A DNA stretch of 64,000 nucleotides, taken from positions 248,001 through 312,000 of the forward strand of contig JADLZK010012222.1 in assembly GCA_015847255.1 (NCBI GenBank). The letters are read 5' to 3'. The position numbers and the translations under genes were made by a program. The notes beneath the pieces were generated by a model. That model had not been told where the DNA came from. It saw nothing but the letters and a program-made list of their open reading frames with translations, and searched no databases. Below are positions 10,575 to 22,872 of the stretch, piece after piece. This DNA comes from Hyparrhenia diplandra. Lineage: Eukaryota; Streptophyta; Magnoliopsida; Poales; Poaceae. The first letter of the stretch is position 1; each line of letters begins with the position of its first letter.

Positions 10575-13500
10575 TGTAACACCCGGTTTTAATAACAAAA
10601 CCGGATGAAGCCATATGTGAGCCCGGAAGTCAAATCTCACATATAGTTTACAAATGAATGGTAATCATTTCACAATGCTTAAATATAACGAACATAATGT
10701 AAAAAGCAAATAACCTCGGCTTAGCGGACGGCGGAAAGACTCTTCAATCTTCGGGTGTGGACTCCACGAGGGGACCGATTTGGTTGATCACAAGCCTAAC
10801 TCCTTCCCGAGGTGTGGGGAAATAGCAAGGGTGAGTCCATGTCGAACTCCGCAAGCATAACATGGGGTTATGAGGCTCAAAAGGCTTGACACTTTGGTTT
10901 AAGCTGCGGTAAGCATTTTAGTAAGTCAAAGTTTTAGCATTTGTTTAGCGTTAAGTTATGCTTAACCCATTAGCCCACATTATCATCATAGGTATCGTTC
11001 TCATGACAGTCCATCGTCATTCGGTTCCATCATCACCATCATCATCTCATCATCTCATGTCCATGTCTCATTTCAAGTATCATCTCTATTACGTAATGTC
11101 TCCAAGGCCGTTCATGACCGCGAACACGGCTGTTATAATAACGGTTTATACTGCTGCGAGAGGTGTACACTTTCACTACGGGTCATGATCCTCAAATGCA
11201 ACGGGTTAGCAAGGCCCAAAACATCCAAAAATCATATAAAGCCTTTCAAAGGGGTTATCTAAATATGCCGGATAGCGATAGGGCTACAACCCATTCTCTT
11301 CCGTTTCGGTAACCACCGACACAAGTAAACACTATCCCCTGAACGACTAGAGCGAGCCATGTGACCCCCATAGCTGTGATCTTGTATATCCCGGATGATC
11401 ACGACGGATAAGTCCTTATGGAGAGTCCAGAGCATAATGAAAAAGCATGAGCCCGACTCTGAAATCTTGCCAACATTCAATCTTAACCATCACTTCATAT
11501 ATTATATCATAATTATTTATGTAGAGCACTAGCAAAAACTACCCATATGCAATAACCCATAGGATTCAATGAACAGGATAACTGGCTAGGATGTCCTTAA
11601 GGGTAACAAATTAGACACATGCATATGATTAAGTGATTAAAGTAAATAGGTAACAAGGATAGTCCCATGCTATACTTGCCTTAATATCGATCTGTCTTCA
11701 ATTCCAAAGCTCCAAGAGAATCCTTCTTGATTGTCAACTTCTTCTTGATCAACAACGTAAAGCTCACCGTCTACTCATTTCCAATCAACCAATGAGACAA
11801 ACATATGGATCCAATCATGCATGGCAAACAAGGCTACAATTAGAACAGTACACCAACAGTGGAAAAACAGTTTGAAAAGACTATAAAACTAATCTACACG
11901 TCACTACGATCACACAGACGTAAAGATCACCGAAATCGGAGCTACAACGACGAAGCTACGCATTTTACAAGATTTGCATGAATAAAATAATAAATTAAAT
12001 ACTTGATTTCGAAATAAAATAAATAAAAAGGAAAATCAGATTTCAACATACTGAAAGACGATGAGAAGTATAAGAAAATCTAGGGTCATAGATTCAACGA
12101 TGGACGATAGCTCAAGATAGTTAAATGGACATACATGTGACGTGATGATCAGTGGGATCAATGAATAGCTAGCATGCCGAATCAAGAAAAAGGCAAGATG
12201 GAACTAGCTAACTTGTACGAGATGATGATTGCATGTATATGTGTATTGGCATGGTATTTCTATTGTATTTGGTGATTTATTTTTCTATAGGAAAATCGGC
12301 AAGAAAACATGTGATGTCATGACATGACATCATCCAGCTAGCAATTGGAACAGCTAGGACATCGAGCGGATCAGCAAGTAGGAATTTGGATAACTTTGCA
12401 TGTGCATGACGTGAGTAGCTACGTGGTGGCTTTCATGGTGGTTGTACGTACATGTGTATTACCATGCATGATCAACGATAGAGCTAGATTAAATCGCTGG
12501 AACACGATGAAAGGAACGAGATGTACAGGAGGATGCAGAGAGCTCACCTACGATGATCTCATTGGCTGGCAAACATGGAGAGCTCGAGCGGCTGAATGGG
12601 GCAACAGCGTTCCTGCGATGTTCGGCGCCGATGAGCACACGACAGAAAAAGAAGAACGACACGAGAGATAAACGGACGGTGCCAAGAGTTCTTTACCACG
12701 GGAACTGCCCGATGACGGATAGCTCGGTACAACGAAGATGCCGCAGGTGAACACGGCACGGCTTCAGCGGATGAGGTTTTGCACTCGGCGAGATCGTGAG
12801 TTTGAGCGCAGGGTAGATGCAACACAAAGGCGGTGGCAGGTTGCGTACGTATAGATCAACTCGATTTGGTTTGTTAGAAGATGCGATGGAACAGCCTGGT
12901 ATTTATAGGAAGAAAAACTCTCCAGGCTACATCAACTAGCGATATGGTACTAATTGATGTTACAGGCTCCACCTTACTAATGGGCCTAAATAATCATTAA
13001 GCCTATTGGTAAATACATAGGCCTATATTTTATTATTTTTGAAATTAATTAATTTCATTGATAAAATAATTCTAGAAAAGTCCGAATTATTATTTAAGCT
13101 GCGAAGAATGCTCGAAAGCTCAAGATTTAGGGAAAATTCTCAGAGACAAAATAGAACATGAGAAACCCAAACAAAGTATTTGGAGCTCATGATATAATAA
13201 TTTGGAGCATCTAAAACAAAATAGATTATGCTCACCAACATGTGGAAACAAGTTCAAGAAAAAGTCACGGAGATTCTTGAAAAGTTTCTAGAGATTGATT
13301 GACAGAGGAAAAATACCGATTTGGATTGCAAATAAAAGATTCTATAGAGCTTCCAATGAAAGCTTGGACAGATAAACAAGGAATTTAACTGTAGAAATAA
13401 AGACGTGCCGAGGAAAGAGGGAGACCAAGCCTTGAGGCCAAAATGAGAGAAATGGCCAAGAGGCCGAAGGATCAACGACAACAGCCGACGGCCAAAATTG

Positions 13501-13760
13501 CTAGGAAAGAGTAAAGGGAAAGAAAACCTTTTATTTTATTTGAACCATTTTCAAATGCTTTTCAAATCAATTTGAATTCTTTTGCAAATTTGATCAAATC
13601 CAAGCAATACAAAAATAACAATGCAGCGGCATGAGTGCACAAACATGTATCTAGCCTTATGATGGATTTTAATTTTCATAAAAATTATTATTCCTAAATT
13701 CAATGCATAAATAAAATCAAATTTCCTATTTTAAAAATCATGCAAAATTTGGATGTTACA
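10575..13760 (-). mobile_element. Solo LTR-like block of a Ty3/gypsy element (Tekay/Del-like size and ends)
   Basis: A 3186-bp block bounded by TGTAACACCC and GGATGTTACA, the inverted ends typical of long-LTR Tekay/Del-type gypsy elements. It has no coding domains and no internal primer site or polypurine tract, so it looks like a single LTR. A TATA match at 12898-12909 (CCTATAAATACC on the minus strand) suggests minus orientation. The five bases outside each end (ACCTT and CTACG) do not match. About 190 bp of copia sequence is present on both sides, so this is not a simple insertion. Short open frames within it (for example 12345-12671) have no recognisable product. Confidence 0.75.
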
Positions 13761-13962
13761 CTACGCGGCACTTGCCGAGAGCACGCAGCATTGCCGCTCC
13801 AGCTCCGGCTTTGTCCCGCTTATATCTTGCCACATTTGACTTATTCCTCCTCAAACTTGGTCACGAGAGACACCAAAATTCATTGCCGAGGGGACAGATC
13901 ATCGATCAGAACAATGGCGAATTTCGGATTATAATTTGAAATCCTTTTGAAACACAATATGT
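13761..13962. repeat. Right copy of the copia spacer duplication flanking the inner LTR
   Basis: The counterpart of 10388-10567. It starts directly after the LTR-like block and carries the degraded motif GCAGCATTGCCGC. It runs on into the normal copia sequence downstream of pol. Confidence 0.85.
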
Positions 13963-14028
13963 AAGTTTTTCGCAAACCTTTCCTATGTCGATCTAGTGTC
14001 TCAAACAGATTGCATGTGTCTTTGGAAT

Positions 14029-15896
14029 TCAAACCAAGTTACGAGAATCGAGAATGTTTAGCTCACTACGCAAAGCACAAAACCTTGACTCATCGAGAGG
14101 CTTGGTGAAGATATCGGCTAGTTGCTTTTCGGTGCTCACATGGCGAATTGCGATATCTCCTTTGAGTTCGTGGTCTCTCAAGAAGTGATGACGGATGTCT
14201 ATGTTTTTTGTTCTAGAGTGTGCTCTTAGGGTTATTTGCGAGTTTGATGGCACTCTCGTTGTCACAAAGAAGAGGTATCTTTGTGAAATGACATCCGTAA
14301 TCCTTTAAGGTTTGCTTCATCCAAAGTAGTTGAGCACAACATGCATCGGCTGCAACATACTCGGCCTCGGCGGTGGAAAGGGCTACACAATTTTGCTTCT
14401 TAGAGCTCCAAGACACTAGGGACCGTCCAAGGAATTGACATGTCCCCGAAGTGCTTTTTCTATCTACTTTGCAACCGGCATAGTCAGAATCTGAATAGCC
14501 AAGTAGATTGAACTTAGAGCCCTTAGGGTACCACAAGCCAAGGTTAGGAGTGAGTACTAAATATCTCAAGATTATCTTAACAGCCGTATCATGGCACTTC
14601 TTTGGATTGGCTTGAAAACGAGCACACATACACACACTAAGCATTATGTCTGGCCTAGATGCACAAAGGTAAAGTAAAGATCCAATCATGGAGCGATATA
14701 CCTTCATGTCCACGGCTGGACCCTTCTCATCAAGATCGAGATGTCCATTGCTTGGCATTGAAGTATTGATTGGCTTTGCCTTTGCCATATCAAACTTCTT
14801 TAGCATGTCATGGGTGTACTTGGTTTGGCATATGAATGTTCCTTCCTCCATTTGCTTGACTTGAAACCCGAGGAAGTACTTCAGCTCACCCATCATGGAC
14901 ATCTCAAATCTCTTGGTCATTGTCCTACTAAATTGCTCAACATACACATTGTTAGTGCTACCAAATATTATGTCATCGACATATATTTGGCATACAAAAA
15001 TATCATTGCTAACTTTGTGAGTGAAGAGAGTAGGATCAGCTTTGCCTATTTCAAAGCCTTGTTTGAGCAAGAAATCCTTAAGGCATTCATACCATGCTCT
15101 AGGAGCTTGCTTAAGCCCATAGAGCGCCTTATGGAGCTTGTAGACGTAGTCGGGGAACTTTGGGTCTTCAAATCCCGATGGCTGCTCAACATAAACTTCC
15201 TCTTGTAGTGGACCGTTGAGGAATGCACTCTTGACATCCATTTGGTACAGCTTGAAGTCATGATGGGCAGCAAAGGCTAGAAGAATGCGAATTGCCTCTA
15301 GTCTTGCCACCGGTGCATATGTCTCATCGAAATCCAAGCCCTCTACTTGAGTGAAGCCTTGGGCGACCAATCTTGCTTTGTTCCTTGTCACCAACCCGTC
15401 TTCATCTTGCTTGTTGCGGAAGACCCACTTGGTACCAATGATATTTGTCTTGGGTCTTTCCACCAACTCCCAAACTTCATTTCTCTTGAAGTTGTTGAGC
15501 TCTTCTTGCATGGCCAACACCCAATCCGGATCCTTGAGAGCATCCTCTACTTTCTGCGGTTCCAAAGATGAAACAAAAGAAAAATGTTGACGAAAAGCAG
15601 CAAGATGTGATCGAGTAGTAACTCCCTTTCGGAGACTCCCAAGGATGTTGTCAACGGGGTGATCCTGTTGAATTGTTTGCCGTAGTCGTGGGTGATCAAC
15701 GCCCTCTGCATGTTCCTCTTGATCTTCATCATAATCTTCATCAGCTTCAAGAATTGGAGCGAGATCAAGTGGTTGAACAGGTGATGCAGATGGATCGATT
15801 CTTCGCCGAGGTAGGTGGCGCGGCACTACCGTAGCGATGGTGCGCAACTTCTGCCGTCTTTGGACACTTCCAAAGAGCGGGCGTCCGTGCACTTGG
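14029..15896 (-). pseudogene. Copia reverse transcriptase and RNase H
   Basis: A 581-residue frame (starting at 15958) spans almost the whole RT and most of the RNase H. It shows GTKWVFRNKQDEDG, ARLVAQGFTQ, YQMDVKSAFLNG, the copia catalytic YVDD (codons at 14972-14983), ALYGLKQAPRAWY, then YSDSDYAGCKVDRKSTSG and ALSTAEAEYVAA of the RNase H. A frame change near 14250 moves the end (ADIFTKPLDESRFC) to another frame. The domain copies RNA into cDNA and degrades the RNA template. It is the best-preserved part of the element, which points to fairly recent activity. Confidence 0.93.
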
Positions 15897-17394
15897 TCAT
15901 CGAAAGTGCGTCGGCGGAATCTTGTGCAAAGAACAAGCGGGTGGATCCTCCTCTCCATTAGCTTGATCTTCTTGAGGTCTTATGTCACCGATAGCCAATT
16001 GCTTGATTGCCTCACAGGGTGGATCCTCCTTTCCTACAGCACTTTGATCAACTTGCTCCACTTGAGAGCCATTAGATTCATCAAATGTCACATCTATAGT
16101 GATTTCAACCCTACCGGTGGTTTGGTTGAAAACACGATAGGCATGCTCATTTGATCCGTAACCAAGAAGAAAACCTTCATCAACTTTAGGTGCAAGCTTA
16201 GAAGTTCGGGGCCTTTTGTTCAAAATGAAACACTTGCACCCAAACACCCTAAAGTATGACACTTTAGGCTTGTTACCGGTTAAGAGCTCATATGAAGTCT
16301 TCGTGAGTTTCTTGTGTAGGTAGAGACGATTGATGGCATGACAAGCGGTATTAATGGCTTCACACCAAAAGATGTCCGAAGTCTCGTACTCATCAAGCAT
16401 TGTTCTTGTCATTTCTATGAGTGTACGATTCTTCCTCTCTACTACACCATTTTGTTGAGGGGTATATGCGTTTGAAAACTCATGCTTGATGCCCTCTTTA
16501 TCAAGATATTCTTCAACTTGGGTGTTCTTGAATTCGGTCCCATTGTCACTCCTTATTCTCTTGACAATGAGATCAAATTCTCTTTGTGCCCTCTTGATGA
16601 AGGTTTTGACCTTCTCTTGGACCTGACACTTATCAAAGACAAAGAAGACCCAAGTGAAGCGGGAATAATCATCAACAATAACAAGTCCGTATTTGTTACC
16701 CCCGATGCTAAGGTAGGCCACCGGTCCAAAGAGATCCATGTGTATCAACTCCAATGGTTGAGTAGTGGTCATCACGCTCTTTGGTGGGTGAGGTGCACCT
16801 ACTTGCTTACCGGCTTGGCAAGGTCCACATATCTGTCTTTGTCAAAATCAACATTTGTTAGTCCAATGATGTGGTTGTCTTTTGCGGTTTGGCCAAGTTC
16901 CTCATGCCAACATGTGCTAGACGGCGATGCCATAACCAGCCCATGCTAGATTTTGCCATTAGACGGGTGTCAAGCTTAGCCTCACTTTTGTTGAAATCAA
17001 CTAAGTAAAGCTTATTCTTGAGTTTTTTCCTGTAAAGACAACAGAGGAATCCTTCTGCGAAACACTTCCACACCAACATCCGTAAAGAGACAATTGTAGC
17101 CTTTCTCACACAATTGTGAGACCAGACAACAAATTGTATCCCAACGAATCAACATGCAAGACATCAGTAATGTTATGCTCAGTTGTGATAGCAACGTTAC
17201 CAAGTCCGACCACACTTCTCACATCATCAATTCCAAACCTTATGTTGTTTCGGAATCATTGGTTTGGGAATATGATGAGAACATACTCCTTTCTCCCGGT
17301 CATATGATTTGTACTGCCATTTGTCAAACACCCAACTTGACCCACCCAGGAGGAGTATGTCGTAAAACAAGTTTAGTTCACAAGTTTAGGTCCC
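15897..17394 (-). pseudogene. Copia protease and integrase
   Basis: Minus strand. The protease active-site area (aspartate followed by GSTNHMTG) lies at about 17305-17345 with an apparent 1-bp insertion in an A run. The GAG-pre-integrase zinc-binding segment (LWHRRLAHVGMRNL) is at about 16940-16900. The integrase core from 16775 downward shows MDLFGP, VDDYSRFTWVF, IRSDNGTEFKN and YTPQQNGVVERKNRTL, the spaced acidic residues expected of a DDE integrase. Frames change several times, so no intact polyprotein is present. Confidence 0.9.
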
Positions 17395-20301
17395 CTAAGA
17401 TTCTTGGGACCTTTTACCTTTTGTCACAAGAACTTTGGGAACCCGGATAGAGGTATTGCAATAAAGTTTTCTTTCTTTGCCCAAGTATTTAGCAAACACC
17501 TCCCCCTTGCTGTTTGCTTTCACCTCAAAACAGGGGTTGGAGTCCAACTTGCTTGCTTTGACCTTTGATTGATAGGAGTGATCTTTAGGAACAGCCCAGG
17601 CAAGATTTTCTGACTTCTGGACCTTCTTCACAAACTTTTGAACCTTCTTCTTGGGTATATTTCGAGCTAAGGCGGTGTAGGTGACCTTCCCTTTATTTGG
17701 GGGGCGCGGCCGCTGCCGCCCCTCGCTGCACCGCCGCGTATGGCGATCATCTTTGCTCGGGTTGGCTTGTGTCCGGCGCTGCAATGCGGGTCTATCTCGT
17801 ACCTCTTGTGCCTTTGCTCGGGGAAGTTGACACATTCAACACCATTGATCGACTTTCGACCATTGGTTTTGTTTCCATGCTTGTGTCCAAGTCCATCCTT
17901 GATTTTTGGATTTCTCCCATCGATGTAATTTGGTTTCTTCTGTGCCTCAACTTTGTTGCTTGCTGTTACCTTGCTGTTTTCACCTTCTTTTCTCATCATA
18001 GCAGTGAGCCTAGTGATCTCCTTTTCCATTGCTTTCATGTTGGCAAGGTTAGTGGTATAAACATTCATATCAATATTATAGCATTTACCACAACCTTAAC
18101 TAGTGGAGGGAGTAGAAGTATCCTTTGTGGTTGAGAGATGTGAGTTGCTCTTCCAAAGAAGGCTATATTGAGCTTCAAGCTCTTTGTGCTTGTCTTGCAA
18201 GTCACAATACTTCCCATTTAGGGGCAACCATAGCTTTCTTTGTGAGAGCATGGTCCCCTTGCTCATTTGCTAAGCTCTTTTACAAGGAAACCACCTCACT
18301 CCTTTCAGCTACAAGAGCATCCTTGTTGTCAACATAGAGTTTTTCAAGTCTATCAAGTTGACCATCTCTAGTTGCCAACTCCGCTTGGGTACTTTCTAAA
18401 TCCGCCATTAGTTGAGCAAGAAAGTTTCTAGTTTTGGGATCTAGGTTCTTTGTTAGTCTAGCATATTCTTCATCATCACTAGATTCATCTTCACTAGAGC
18501 TTTCACTAAGATCACTAGATTCATCACTAAGAGAGGGAGAAGATTTGGGTGTGAATTTTACCTTCCCATGCTTGGCCATAAGACAAACATGAGTGGAGTC
18601 ATCCTCTTCTTCATCATCATCGGTCATGTTGTTGAAGAGCTTGGGTGTAGAGGTCTCTTGCATAGCAAATGTTGCAATATGAACTTCCTCTTCACTTGTC
18701 TCTTTTTGTTGAGTCCCACTCATAACCAATGTGAGCTTCACCCATATTTCTTCCCTTTCTTTTGTAGTCTTGCTTCTTGTCTTTGCCATTGTCCCTCTTA
18801 TATTTGTTATTCTTGTTCTCATGTGGACAATCGGCAACAAAGTGTTCGGTGCTACCACAATTGAAGCAAGTTCTCTTTTTCTTGTTTGGGAATCTTCGTT
18901 GCACCATCTTCCAACCATTTGCCTTCATCCCCTTCCCATACTTTTTCATGAATAGGGCCATGTCATCTATCTTCTTGTATTCAGCCCCATCATCTTCATC
19001 ATCACTTGAGAAAGAGGTAGCATCAATGTTTTCTTGCATCTTCTTCATTTCCTTGTTTTGACTTGTAGGTGCTTGCTTGCTGCTCTTCATCTTGTTGGAG
19101 AAACTTGGCTTGCTTGTCTTGGTTGCCTTGAGAGCCACATCCTTGATCTTGATGCCCTCAAGCTTAGCTTGCAACTCTCCAAGCTTTCTTCTTTCATTTG
19201 CTTCCTCTCTTTGCATGTCATAGGTGAGTAGTCTTCCAAGCACATCATTTGAAGTGAATTGTTCAAACTTCTTCTTGTCACGAATCGGGGTGACCACTAT
19301 ATCATTTCTAGGTGTGTATGCTTCAAGCATGATCTTGACAACGGTGTGGTCATCTAGATCCTCATCTCCAAATCCTCTAATCTTACCAACTAGCACCATC
19401 AACCGGTCAAACATTTCTTGGGCTCCTTCTCCATCAAGGATCACAAACCGGTTGAGCTTGGCCTTCAACAAGTCAATCTTGGCTTTTCTTACTTTGTCTA
19501 CTCCTTCATGTGCAAGTACTAGAGTATCCCAAATCTTCTTTGCTTCATTGACATTCATCACCCTATTGTACTCATTGCCTTCAAGAGCACTAAGGAGGAT
19601 GCTTGTGGCTTGGCCGTTGATGTGGGCAGTTGCTAGCTCTTCGTTTGTCGGCTCCTTGGGGTTCACCGGTGGTTGGAATCCACTTGCACACAACCTCCCA
19701 AAGACCGGGGTGAAGGGCGCTAAGATAGGCTCTCATCAAGTGCTTCCACTTGGCATAGTTGGTCCCATCGAAAGCGGGGTAACTTTCCGCGGGCACATTG
19801 ATGAAAGACTTCTTATCGCGGTTAGTCAAATAAGAAGAGTAGTTGAAGGATATGGCTGGCAAACTTGTTGTTGTTGATGCTGCTCTCATCCTTCTTCTTT
19901 CCTTTGCCTTTCTTCTTATTCTTGTTGTAGGATATGTCATCATCTCCATCCTCGGAGCTACTTGATAGCTCACTTGACTCCGCTTCTTCTTCTTGCCTTT
20001 TCTTCTCTCTAGCTGCCCTTCTAGCAACTCTTGCCTCACGAATTAATCTTCTTTGATCTTTTCTTTGAAGCTTCTCGGCAAGCTTGACGCTAGCTTGCTC
20101 TTCTAGCTTTTTCTTCTCAAGCTCTTGTCTTCTAGCGTTTCTTCTTGCTTGCCTTGCGGCTTTTCTTTCATGGTCGGTAGCGTCACCCTTGACGGTGCTC
20201 TCGCTGGCCGTACCAAGAGAAAGCTCGCTGCTGCTGGCACCACCTTCTTCCACATGAATGGTGGCTTTGTCGCCTCTGTTGGAACCCTCCGGTGTTTCCA
20301 T
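17395..20301 (-). pseudogene. Copia gag of SIRE type, frameshifted
   Basis: The start is the ATG at 20301 (METPEGSNRGD), 35 bases beyond the primer-binding site. It is followed by a highly charged Lys/Arg/Glu-rich N-terminal region, then a UBN2-type capsid region (SYPAFDGTNYAKWKHLMRAY, IWDTLVLAHEG), then a CX2CX4HX4C zinc knuckle (CFNCGSTEHFVADC, 18827-18868). An acidic Ser-rich segment and a coiled-coil-like part (LMADLESTQAELATRDGQLD) follow. At least four frame changes occur (near 19880, 19690, 18725 and 18280). The long gag with a C-terminal extension is typical of SIRE elements. Gag would build the cytoplasmic virus-like particle. Confidence 0.9.
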
Positions 20302-20335
20302 ACTTCACGCGGTGAAGCGTATGCGAAGTACCCTA

Positions 20336-20347
20336 GCTCCGATACCA
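20336..20347 (-). promoter_or_regulatory. Primer-binding site of the copia element
   Basis: On the minus strand this reads TGGTATCGGAGC, two bases from the 5' LTR and one base different from the initiator tRNA-Met primer complement (TGGTATCAGAGC). It fixes the element's orientation. Confidence 0.85.
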
Positions 20348-20349
20348 CT

Positions 20350-21795
20350 TGTAGGATCTAATGGAAGCCTAGAGGGGGGGGTGAATAGGCTGACCCCTTA
20401 AAATTTAACCTGTTAAAACTTAACCAAACTGTCAGATCACAAGATGCGCGGCACTGCCGCGTAAAGGCGCGGCACTTTACGCGCCTTTGAGCTTGCCCCC
20501 TTTGTGTGGCAGCCTTGGGAGGTTTGTAACCTCACTCTACAGCAATATATTACCCCACATCTCTAGGGTTAACTCCCTAGACTTGTGAACGAGGAAAAAA
20601 GCAAGCCGGTGGGCAAGCTAAGCCAGTGGATCTGGGAGTGGACGCGGCAGTGCCGCGTGTCACTTCACAGAAGTGACTCAGAAGTGGATCTGAGAGCTGT
20701 GAACTCGATGCTCGTGGTTCACACTCCTTCCTGCATACAAATACTTCACAGAGCACTAACCAAATATCACAGAAACTCTGCAGCAAAGTAGATCGGGTCG
20801 AAGCCCTTTCTCACAAGACAAATATGCAACAAGAGTAAAGGAGACAAGGTGACACGAGAGATTTGACCCGTGGTTCCGCGCCACACAGGGTCGGGCTACG
20901 TCCACGTTGTTGAGGTTACCACACAAGGCTTAGCTTGCCCACCGGCTTGCTTTTTCCCTCGTTCACAAGTCTAGGGAGTTAACCCTAGAGATGTGGGGTA
21001 ATATATTGCTGTAGAGTGAGGTTACAAACCTCCCAAGGCTGCCACACAAAGGGGGCAAGCTCAAGGGCGACGCCTAGCCGTCTAGGAGCAAGCTCCAAGA
21101 GTAAAGAACCCTAGGGTTAGGCCAAACGTGGACCAAATGCTCTTTTGAGTGGGGAAGCGTAGATCCGGTCTCCAATCGAAGTTTCTTTGCCTTTTCTCTC
21201 AAGAATCCACTGGTGGGAGGTGAGAGATTGAGTGGGGAGCTTGAGCAACTTCAATGGAGGTGAGAGAGAGCAAAAGGTGAGTTCCCGGCTTTACGCTCGA
21301 GGTGGAAGATGAAGTGAACGGTGACCGTTGTGGGAGGGGTAGAATAGGTATTTATACCCCACGAACCCAACGGTAGGATTTAAGTGTGGCAATTGCCAAG
21401 ATCGACACGCCGGGCATCTTGCCGCACCATTCTGTGGCTGCTTGCCCGCCGCCCGGTGACAAAGAAGGGTGAAACAAGGTGTTTTCTTTGGGGTCGGGGC
21501 TTGGAGTTGTGTTTTTGTGTGCGGATTGGATGTTTAGAGCACTTGGTCCACAAGTACCCGAGAATCCTAGGATCCCTCTTGATAGTACGACATTTCCTAA
21601 ACTCAAGATTCAAAATATAAAATAATTTAAATGCCTTGATTCGGAAACACCACCATTTAGCTCAAATGGTGCCTTTGGACCCGTACATCAACTCCATATT
21701 TTAATCCTCGCATGTCATCTTCAGTAAATCTTATTAGTCCCCTAATTCGGTGGTCATCAACGCCAAAACCCACTTAGAGTTTGATTGCACTTACA
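20350..21795 (-). repeat. 5' LTR of the SIRE-type copia element
   Basis: A 1446-bp LTR bounded by TG and CA, with its TATA at 21347-21358 (minus). It is longer than the 3' LTR because it contains a 136-bp inverted duplication. It also differs from the other LTR in the GC motif region at 21395-21480. Confidence 0.93.
20489..21062. repeat. Inverted duplication inside the copia 5' LTR
   Basis: The arm 20489-20624 is an almost perfect reverse complement of 20927-21062; both contain GTTAACTCCCTAGACTTG or its complement. The 302-bp spacer is normal LTR sequence. The 3' LTR has only the 20927-type copy, so the inverted arm was gained in this LTR only. Confidence 0.9.
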
Positions 21796-21800
21796 ATCAT

Positions 21801-22844
21801 ACCGGCCCACATTTGTTATATGTTGTCCATTGGCGACAGCAACTTTGAGCGGACGGTTTAAAGAAGAACTTTGGAGGCCCAGTTTCATAGCCAAATCAGA
21901 ATCCAGAAAATTATGTGTGGAACCCGAGTCCAAAAGAGCCAATAAATTGATGCCATGTATATTTATGATCAATTGCATGGTAGGACAGGTGGATATGCCA
22001 GTTAAGCCATGAACTGATATTTGAATATCTGAATATCCCCTTGTGCGTACCTTTGAGTTCTGTCGACGGGAAGCTGTATAGAGACGTCGAGCAAGAGCTA
22101 TGGCTGTCTCAATATCAGGCGGTTGATGTAGTTGGACGTCGATCTGAATCAGAGGTGCTAACCCAGCAATATAAAGCATAGCCTGTTGTTTTGGGGAGAG
22201 GTGTTGTACTTTGTTCAGCGTTGCTGTTAACGTATTAGTGTACCTGTCCAAATCTCCGTCGGCGTGAAGCCGTCGGATCACCAAGATGATTGTGTAGAGG
22301 GGTTCCAAACGCCTGGTAATAGCTGTAGAAAGTTCTAGCCAAGTCGGTTGACCAACTTCATTTTCCCAACGAATAAACCAAGATAATGCGTTCCCTTGGA
22401 GATAGAACGAAGCGAGCTGCATCTGGTCTGTATTAGTAATTCCTTGAGCGAGAAAAAAATTATTGCACTTGTACAGCCAATGAGAAGGGTCACCATTGCC
22501 ATCATACTCCGGAAAAAATAATTTAATATTATTCTTTGGTGCGTCCCGGGATTTTTACGGAGAGAATTTGGGTGGAAATTCTGGAGTAATTTCATGGGAA
22601 ATTTCTATATCCAATTCGAGATGAAAATTCGGACTGTACGCTGGCTGTTGGATGGAGGGATCGGAGGTGCGGCGGATGGGGCTCATCATCGTGTCTCTGA
22701 TTGAAGAGAACGCTTGGAGGGCGGGATGTACTTAGGCGATGATGGGGCTGAATCAGCCTCCATGGCTTTGGCCTCCACGGCCGCGATGTACTCTTCGATG
22801 ATCTGTTGAAGTTCGCCATGAGGATTTGTCCCGGTGCGGGCCAT
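21801..22844 (-). pseudogene. Gypsy gag and first half of protease
   Basis: The minus-strand start at 22844 (MARTGTNPHGELQQIIEEY) runs into a frame change. A 221-residue frame from 22422 then shows retrotransposon gag features (FYLQGNALSWFIRWE, SPKQQAMLYIAGL) and the protease active site (LLALLDSGSTHNFLD). The reading is cut at 21800 by the copia insertion; the matching protease end lies at 5698. Frames are broken near 22560 as well. Confidence 0.88.
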
Positions 22845-22872
22845 TGGATCAAAGTGGTCTCCGGATACTGTC

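Larger units (their letters stand above)
5699..21795 (-). mobile_element. SIRE/Maximus-type Ty1/copia retrotransposon nested in the gypsy protease region
   Basis: LTRs at 5699-7067 and 20350-21795 start TGTAGGATC, end TTGCACTTACA, and are flanked by the perfect target duplication ATCAT (5694-5698 and 21796-21800). A polypurine tract (7070-7081, as pyrimidines on the plus strand) and a tRNA-Met-type primer site (20336-20347) place the 5' LTR on the right, so it reads on the minus strand. The order is gag, protease, integrase, RT, RNase H (copia order), followed by an extra ORF and a long spacer before the 3' LTR. Long LTRs, a large gag and a third ORF are known traits of the SIRE/Maximus clade. 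It is 16.1 kb in all, about 12.9 kb without the inner LTR block. Coding frames carry several 1-bp shifts. Confidence 0.94.

Noticed and set aside
10575..13760. A full-length LTR element rather than a single LTR
   Set aside because: I found no second LTR pair, primer site, polypurine tract or coding domain within the block.
14810..15208. A 132-codon plus-strand frame
   Set aside because: Antisense to the copia reverse transcriptase.
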